Of a stretch of 64,000 nucleotides of DNA, positions 58,001-64,000 are shown in pieces; positions within the stretch are counted from its first letter, which is position 1, and every line of letters begins with the position of its first letter. A program made the position numbers and the translations under genes. The notes under the pieces were generated by a model. That model searched no databases. It saw only the letters and a list, made by a program, of their open reading frames with translations, and was not told the DNA's origin. The stretch comes from Apostichopus japonicus (Eukaryota; Echinodermata; Holothuroidea; Aspidochirotida; Stichopodidae), in the NCBI RefSeq assembly GCF_037975245.1, contig NC_092569.1, positions 16,104,001-16,168,000 on the forward strand. The letters run 5' to 3'.

Positions 58001-60152
58001 AAACATTTCTATAATAGTGGGTATCCTGAGTAGATATTCACAATGGCTAAAATCGTTGCTTAGCTTATTTACACAATAAAACAAGTCGAAACAAGTTTAT
58101 TCTTTTTCTTTCTACTTTTGATCTGCTTTAGTCTTAAATGTAATTAACGAAATATAAATGTGACATTTGAAATTATTGGATCTTATTTTATTGATATATG
58201 GAAAATAATCGTTTGAATATTTCCAGCAACTTAAGTTTTTTTTTTTCATTTATTAGTATTTTTTCTTTATGTAAGACGCCATTTAATCATTTAATCTAAC
58301 TTAACTGATCCGTTAAAAAGAAAGTGTTAAGTTTTATCGATTGCTTTAAATAGTTACTAATATTAATTCAATGCATTAAGTTACCATGTATCTAGCAAGT
58401 CACCTTAACCCATGTATTTTTTTAAATATATATTTGATTCGCCGAAAATGGATATTGAAAATATGTTTGTACTATAAGATTGATGTACTAGCTTGGAAGC
58501 AAGTTAAAGATGGATTAAATAAAAATTTCAAATAATCTTTGATTATTTAGGTAAGTTAGATTAAATGGTTAGATGTTGTCTTAAATAAAAAAAAAATACT
58601 CATAAATCATAAACACTTGAGTTGCGGGAAAGATTCAAACGATTATCTTCTTTATATCAAGAAAGTAAGATCCAATAATTTCAAATTTTAAAAATATATT
58701 CCGTTAATTACATTTAAGACTAAAGCAGATCTAAAGTAGTCATCAAAAGAATAAAGTTGTTTTGACTTGTTTTATTGTGTAAATAAACAAAGCAACGACT
58801 TTGGCATTTGTGAATAGCTCCTAAGTATACCAAGTATTATAAAAATGTATTTATTCTACCGCAAGACTCATTGTTTATATCAATCCACATTGTAGTTTTT
58901 TCGCTCCTGTGTTTTGAGCACGTTTCTTCCTTGACATCTCATCAAGGAAATCTGGATAGAATTTCTTTTCACAGCAGTTTAAAAGTTAAAAAGGAAACAT
59001 CTCGACTTAATTTCATCAAGTTTAAACATGTCTGGCTAAAGTCCGCCGTAATACTACAAATTAATATCAAAATATCAACATAGCAAATAAACTATAACAA
59101 CTATCGATAACAAGAAACATGAAACTAATTATCATATGTAAGGATGTAACTGTAGATTCCTTAACGGCATATATATTTGACATTTGAAATTATTGGATCT
59201 TATTTTCTTAATATATAGAAGATAATCGTTGAATCTTTCCCGCAACTCAAGTGTTTATGATTTATGAGTATTTTTTTTTATTTAAGACAAAATCTAACCA
59301 TTTAATCTAACTTACCTAATCCGTAAAATAAGAAAGTTTTAAGTTTTATAAAAGGCTTCAAATATTTACTGTTATTGTTCGAATGCATTAAGTGATTGGT
59401 ATTGCACTGTATCATGTATCTAGCAAGTCACCCTCCTTCATGTAATTTTGAAAATTATATTTAAATTGCCGAAAATGGTTATTGGAACTATGTTTGTACT
59501 ATAGGATTGATGTACTAGCTTGGAAGCAAGTTAAAAATGGCTAAAAGAAAAAAAAAATTAATTCTTTGTTAAAGAATCCACAGTTATATCCTTACATATC
59601 ATAATTAGTTTCATGTTTTATGTTATCGATGGTTGTGATAGTTTATTTGCTATGTTGTACGATCTATTTAAATACCCGTTTGAAACGTAATCGTTTCCAC
59701 GATTTATCAGCAAGTCATTGTCAATTTTAAATTGATTACTGTATTCGTTGTTTTTAGAAAAGAACTGATATTTAGACCCCTTTTCAAACCTATCCATGTT
59801 AATGATATGGTGTAATTAAACTTATTATATTTTATTGTGCACATGAGGTAGCTCACAATGAGCATTCTTTATTTTATTGTTAATAAGTAGATTAAGTACA
59901 ATAATATCAATATGTTAAAAACAGACAAATACACCAATGGAACACCGACAATAATCTCAAACAGCATGGTAAAGAGAAACTTTAAATCATATTTAGTTTC
60001 AAAAATACTGAGTTAGAAAATCATTGATCACAATTAAATGTTCAACTTCAACTTGAATTTGATAAAAGATAAAAGAAACTTACGTTTTCTGCCTGAAAAG
60101 CTGGAAGTTGAGAGAAGAGTCCCCCCAAAAAAAATGTTAGGATGAACTGCAT
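52088..60152 (-). CDS. Secreted fibrinogen-related (FReD) protein with early stop
   Basis: Exons: 60152-60084, 55258-55213, 54499-54327, 53751-53481 and 52215-52088; phases 0,1,0,1; 228 residues and TAA. Residues 1-21 are a signal peptide (MQFILTFFLGGLFSQLPAFQ). A short basic linker (GRENSGRNKRTTG) leads into a fibrinogen C-terminal domain: PRDCKEVYDQC, SGVYLIKPDG, FQVYC, GGGWTVFQRRVDGSVEF, GFGFLNREFWLGNDKI, YILRID and the Ca2+-site motif FDRDND, then HGGWWY. Such proteins are often soluble lectin-like recognition molecules. Odd points: both Cys of the last disulfide are missing (NLA for the usual NCA; KRS after WWY), and the frame stops at 52088, 40 codons before the usual family end. Those codons persist in the same frame downstream (51965-52087). 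It could be a truncated functional protein, a stop allele or a recent pseudogene. The upstream ATGs at 60305 and 60248 are in frame but lead into no signal peptide; 60152 was chosen. Confidence 0.85.
52505..52656 (+). repeat. tRNA-derived SINE, 5'-truncated copy (family 1)
   Basis: Shares the body from CAGAGTTGTTGACAATTGAC to GCAGGAGGATC and an ACATACATACAT tail with the copy at 11861, but lacks the tRNA head. 5' truncation is usual for reverse-transcribed SINEs. It lies in the last intron of the FReD gene, about 290 bases before the final exon. Confidence 0.75.
52898..53268. mobile_element. Possible MITE with short inverted ends
   Basis: The left end holds CGCAAGGGCGATTAAT near 52908 and the right end holds the inverse (ATCGCCCTTGCG near 53252). 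Inner GTGAACGCTCGCG and GTGAACGGTCGCG form a further repeat. No clear target duplication was found. Last intron of the FReD gene. Confidence 0.4.
56810..59660. repeat. Foldback complex of direct and inverted repeat copies
   Basis: A ~500-base unit at 57790-58320 recurs inverted at 58545-59050 (for example AAACTTGATGAAATAAAGTC against GACTTAATTTCATCAAGTTT). Parts recur again: 59165-59345 matches 58165-58330; 59405-59555 matches 58380-58520 (ATGTACTAGCTTGGAAGCAA in both); 59570-59655 is inverted to 59070-59160. A diverged copy covers 56810-57300. All lie in the first intron of the FReD gene. No coding potential seen; probably nested foldback or MITE elements. Confidence 0.65.
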
Positions 60153-60310
60153 CTTGACGATTTTTTTCTGGTCTTGACGATCACAAATCTCAAGAAGGAA
60201 TGAAGTAAACTTTCTGGCAGCGAACCAGTTCAACCCCTTTATGAGCATACCCTGTGTAATATGACGTGGTTCTTGACACGTGTCACCGAAGAGCTGATTA
60301 ACCATTCACA

Positions 60311-60316
60311 TTTATA
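60311..60316 (-). promoter_or_regulatory. Candidate TATA box of the FReD gene
   Basis: Minus strand reads AGTATAAATGTG, with TATAAA at 60316-60311, about 160 bases before the ATG at 60152. This would give a 5' leader of roughly 130 bases without an intron. Position and sequence are good for a core promoter; no start site is shown directly. Confidence 0.5.
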
Positions 60317-60319
60317 CTA

Positions 60320-62060
60320 TTTGTTATAACCTGGATGATCACGTAAATAATAACACAAGCTAACAGTTTTTCTATTATCCTTTAAATAGTAAAAGTTATG
60401 ATTATTACTATTAGTCCATTTTTATAGCTATAATTGTATAGACGTAATGCGATGTTGCTTAAAATCGTCACATCAGTTATATGCAATCTCAAACCAATTC
60501 AGAATATCTCTTTCGATAACACAAGTTATACCGCATTTATATTACATTTAGCTTTTTAACCTTTCACCTGTAAGTACCTCCGTTAGTTTGAATCCTAACG
60601 TACTACTTTCAATTAACTGAATATCGACTCCTGTAGCTTACTATCAAAAGTTAAATGATGTTAAGGAAACTGATGTAACAGCCCCTTAAGCAGTGCCAAA
60701 AATTCAAATATATATTTACAATCAAGAGGATACCATTTAACAGTATCAAAACTCCATATCTAGGGAAACACGAGTTATTTTTATATGAAATCCCACCCAC
60801 GATCTCTGCAAGTTGCCATGTGTTTGTGAAATTACCCAGGATGCAACCTTTGCATGACGTCACAGATCTCACCTCGGTAGAGTTAGACTTGCCGCTATGC
60901 AGATACTCTTGTAGTACCGCTGCACACAAAACAACGCTCGCGTACGGTATATGCTGAAAACAGGAAGTGATTATTTCCATAACAACTCCCTGCTGAAACT
61001 AGTAAACTATCACGGATTTTCAAGTTAATGCAATCCAGAAATCTAAAGAATAATAACTTAAGTCACCATGTAGCCATCTTGCGTTCGATTTTGAGTAATG
61101 TATACAGACGACATGTAGCCTAGGCCTAAATAGTGTATCGTCCATTATCCACAATCGTAGTTCAGGTAACAAGTATCGTTACTATATAACTTAGTCAAAG
61201 TAACACTACTCGACATACTGTGACTGTGAGCATCACTTCGTCGATGAAAGTATCATTCATTCGAGCAATTCAACATGACTGAGGCCAACATTATCCCAGA
61301 TGACTATTGCGTAGAACTTACTCCACCATCCCGACATAAGATGCGACAAAAAAATTGCAATTTCAGAAGAAAGTGATTGAGCCGTAGTTGAAAATTCGGA
61401 AACAATGACAATCACTGTTCGTCTGTGTTGACAGTCATCATGCATAATACCAATTTACGCAAATTTATTTATAAACAACATTTAGCGTACGTATGCATTT
61501 ATCATTCAAAAGTGGTTAAATATTTTATATTGAATTAAATTTTGAAGGTGTTTTACATATTTTAAATGAATATTCTAAAGTCTAACAAGTTGTGTAAAAG
61601 CTAATTTAATTAATAGTTGGCAACGCATTTTCAGGGACTTTTTAGGTGCATTATGACGTTCCTCTCCTCCAATATGGAGGATAAGGGAGGATAATGGCGG
61701 ATAAGGGCGGGTAACGGCTGGGAATCTATTTTTTTTTTATTCAATGAAGTCGTAAAGGAATAACATGATAAAGGTCATTATTGTTGGCGTAAATATATAT
61801 ACTAAAAGTATGTGAAGAGTCAATCAGGCAGTATTGCTTCCCAATAAGGTTAGTTTATACGAGAAGGATTTATGTTTTTTTTTTTATAGTGTCTTTGTGA
61901 AGTTACCCTTACTGGGCCAAATGTTACAAAGGAAATGGAAGGGAGTTCTTTTAATGAATGTAATTTATGACGTAGAACGACGTCAATCATATTATACATT
62001 GTACAGTGTGTGTACAGTAAACCTCTGATCATCGATGAGAATATGGCAGCAGTGATCGAA
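60320..62060. other. Non-coding region upstream of the FReD gene
   Basis: Contains short tandem GGAGGATAAGGGCGGATAA-like units at 61674-61720. The 109-codon minus frame at 60651-60980 has no recognisable domain and atypical composition. Upstream regulatory sequence of the FReD gene may lie at the left end. Confidence 0.5.
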
Positions 62061-62955
62061 TGGTTTCATTTATATCTTTCAGTTGGTCTTATTTAACAGT
62101 GTCCTTGAAGTTCATGCCGACACCGACTTTCTTTTTATCTTTTTATTTGTGTAATCGTGATATCGACTTGTGTGGGCTATTGCCCTATATGACCGCTGAG
62201 AATGGTTTTATTAATTGTTGACTGTCACAAAGACATAAATACACGTGGTCTGAGCATTCAGTGGTTGTAGAAGACGGGTGTAGTACTGCGTAGAAAGAGA
62301 AGCAATGTGATAGCCAGAGCAGATTACGTCAACAGGAAAGATAAAGGAAATCATCCCCTGTAACATGATATGCTAGACAACAAGAATTATACAGATAAAC
62401 AGATCAAGCCCATAAACAGATCAAGCTCAGGAGTTTTAAATTTTAAATTATATGCAGTCGTTCTCTGTTTGAGAAAAAAACAATTTAATGTCTTTGAAGG
62501 TACCTTTACAGGTTATCAGTGCTGAATTATTCCAATAACATTAGCAGGGTGTGTTTTGGTTGGCTATGTATGTATTCAGTAAAATTAATGGTTACATTTA
62601 TTTATTTCAGTTGGTCTTACTAAACAGGTGCCTTGAAGTTAATGCCGACACTGACTTTCTTTTCATCTTTATTTGTGTAATCGTGATATCGACTTGTGTC
62701 GGCTATTGTCCTATATGAAAGATAAAGGAAATCATCCCCTGTAAAATGATATCTAGCCAACAAGAATTATACAGATAAACAGATCAAGTCCATGTAGGAG
62801 TTAGCAGTTTTAAGTTTTGTTTGGTCGTCCTCTGTTTAAGAAAAACCAGTTTAGTGTCTTTCAAGTTACCTTTACAGTTAATCAGTGCTGAAATATTACA
62901 ATAACATTAGCAGAATTTGTTTTGGATAGCTATGTATGTATTCAGTAAAATTATA
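62061..62955 (+). repeat. Tandem duplication, two copies
   Basis: Copy 1 (62061-62588) and copy 2 (62589-62955) share TTTCAGTTGGTCTTA, GTGTAATCGTGATATCGACT, AGATAAAGGAAATCATCCCC and CTATGTATGTATTCAGTAAA. Copy 2 lacks about 150 bases found in copy 1. No coding frame is kept. Upstream of the FReD gene. Confidence 0.7.
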
Positions 62956-64000
62956 GAATTTGATGACAATTTTTCAGCCTCATAAGAATACTTTTCTTTT
63001 CTGTTTTTTGAGACAGACTTTAGTAAGTAATAATAATAAATACATATTGGATATACTTCATCCTTTATTTGTGTGTGCAGCATGTCAATACATACATACA
63101 GTAACATATGAAGAAAGGAAAAGCATACATTTCGTGGTGGAGGGAGAAGGGGTTGGGGTTGCAGGGGGAGGGGAATGGGCGAATGTTATCTGTAATCAAT
63201 GATCACTTTTGCTCGATCTCTTCGAATCGGCCAAAATTGTAAGAAAAGTTTGTATTTGTTTTTTATTTATAATGGAATGCATAACGGGCCTGTAATAAGC
63301 TATTCGAGTCATCAAATTGTTTGATATTAAAAACGCAGTAGCTGACTAATCCCATTCACTTTCAAACACAGATGAAAAAGTTGGAAATTTGCAATACATT
63401 CATATTGGAGTTTTTTTACGCATTCAATAGCACTGTGGAAAAGTTTCTTTGAGATTTCCTTATTTTATAATGAGTTACTTGCGTTCATTAGGTGAGCAGC
63501 AATAGAAAATAAAAGTACCGTAGTATCTATATCAAGGTTAGAACTGCATTTACATGTATGTCCATTGATTCTGTAATGGTTTATTGATTGAAACAGACAT
63601 GACACGCAAAGTGTGAAGGCATTCTGGCGTATGAAGACATGTAATTTTATTGGTAATTGTAATGTTGCCAACGTAATGCACATCAACAACAGCGATTAAG
63701 ACATGGTTTGAAATTATTATTAAATGTAATACACAAATTTAATTATATGAAAGTAAATCAATTGGCAAATTACGGAAAGCAGTCGTGTTGCGGCGCATGT
63801 TAAGCAATGAATGGTTCAAACCCTTTGGTGAGATGAATTACTTTCAATAGTATCGTTTTAAGCTGAAAACTAAGCTACTTTTTTTTTATAAATCAAAGAA
63901 TGAAAAATTTAGACGCCAAGGGGTTCATTCTGATACACATTTATACAATAAATAAATACAATTAGTGCTTAATGCCAGTTTTTGCTAACAAATATTTCGT
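62956..64000. other. Right edge, no gene seen
   Basis: AT-rich, with a G-rich patch at 63140-63180. No exon, RNA gene or defined repeat recognised. Confidence 0.5.

Noticed and set aside
60651-60980. 109-codon minus-strand frame with hydrophobic segments
   Set aside because: No recognisable domain and no supporting promoter or neighbouring exon.

Overview
This window is intron-rich eukaryotic DNA: short exons with GT-AG introns, dense simple repeats, several transposon relics and no bacterial or viral gene layout. Annexins, thrombospondin type 1 (TSP1) modules, a fibrinogen-related domain (FReD) and a tyrosine kinase together point to a metazoan. The repeat style (tRNA-derived SINEs, long TA arrays, frequent TAGGCCTA) suggests a marine invertebrate deuterostome. 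My guess is an echinoderm, possibly a sea cucumber, but the species is inferred and cannot be proven from the window.

Layout: (1) 395-4561, minus: a partial gene with a Ser/Arg-rich N-terminal region, six copies of an L-x-x-A-M-x-x-K motif, and the start of a tyrosine kinase domain that runs off the left edge. (2) 5900-14103, minus: a ten-exon gene for a signal-peptide, single-pass membrane protein with five TSP1 domains, one per exon. Genes 1 and 2 lie in the same orientation and compatible reading phase and may be a single receptor tyrosine kinase locus. (3) 16821-27718, minus, and 34465-47793, plus: two annexin genes, head to head, each with four repeats and the same internal intron positions and phases. 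(4) 52088-60152, minus: a secreted FReD protein whose frame stops in the last exon, 40 codons before the family's usual C-terminus.

Between and inside the genes are: two copies of a repeat whose head looks like U2 snRNA; two families of tRNA-derived SINEs; a MULE-like element with 59-bp perfect terminal inverted repeats and a 9-bp target duplication; hAT-like MITEs; a foldback complex at 56.8-59.65 kb; minisatellites, one of which has amplified an exon end with its splice donor; and many TA arrays.

The genes do not form an operon. The annexins are Ca2+-dependent membrane binders related by duplication. The TSP1 receptor and the FReD protein are of types often used in cell contact and innate recognition. 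Exon boundaries were found by reading splice sites and checking that reading phases join; no transcripts were available. The long intergenic stretches hold no other coding exons that I can support.
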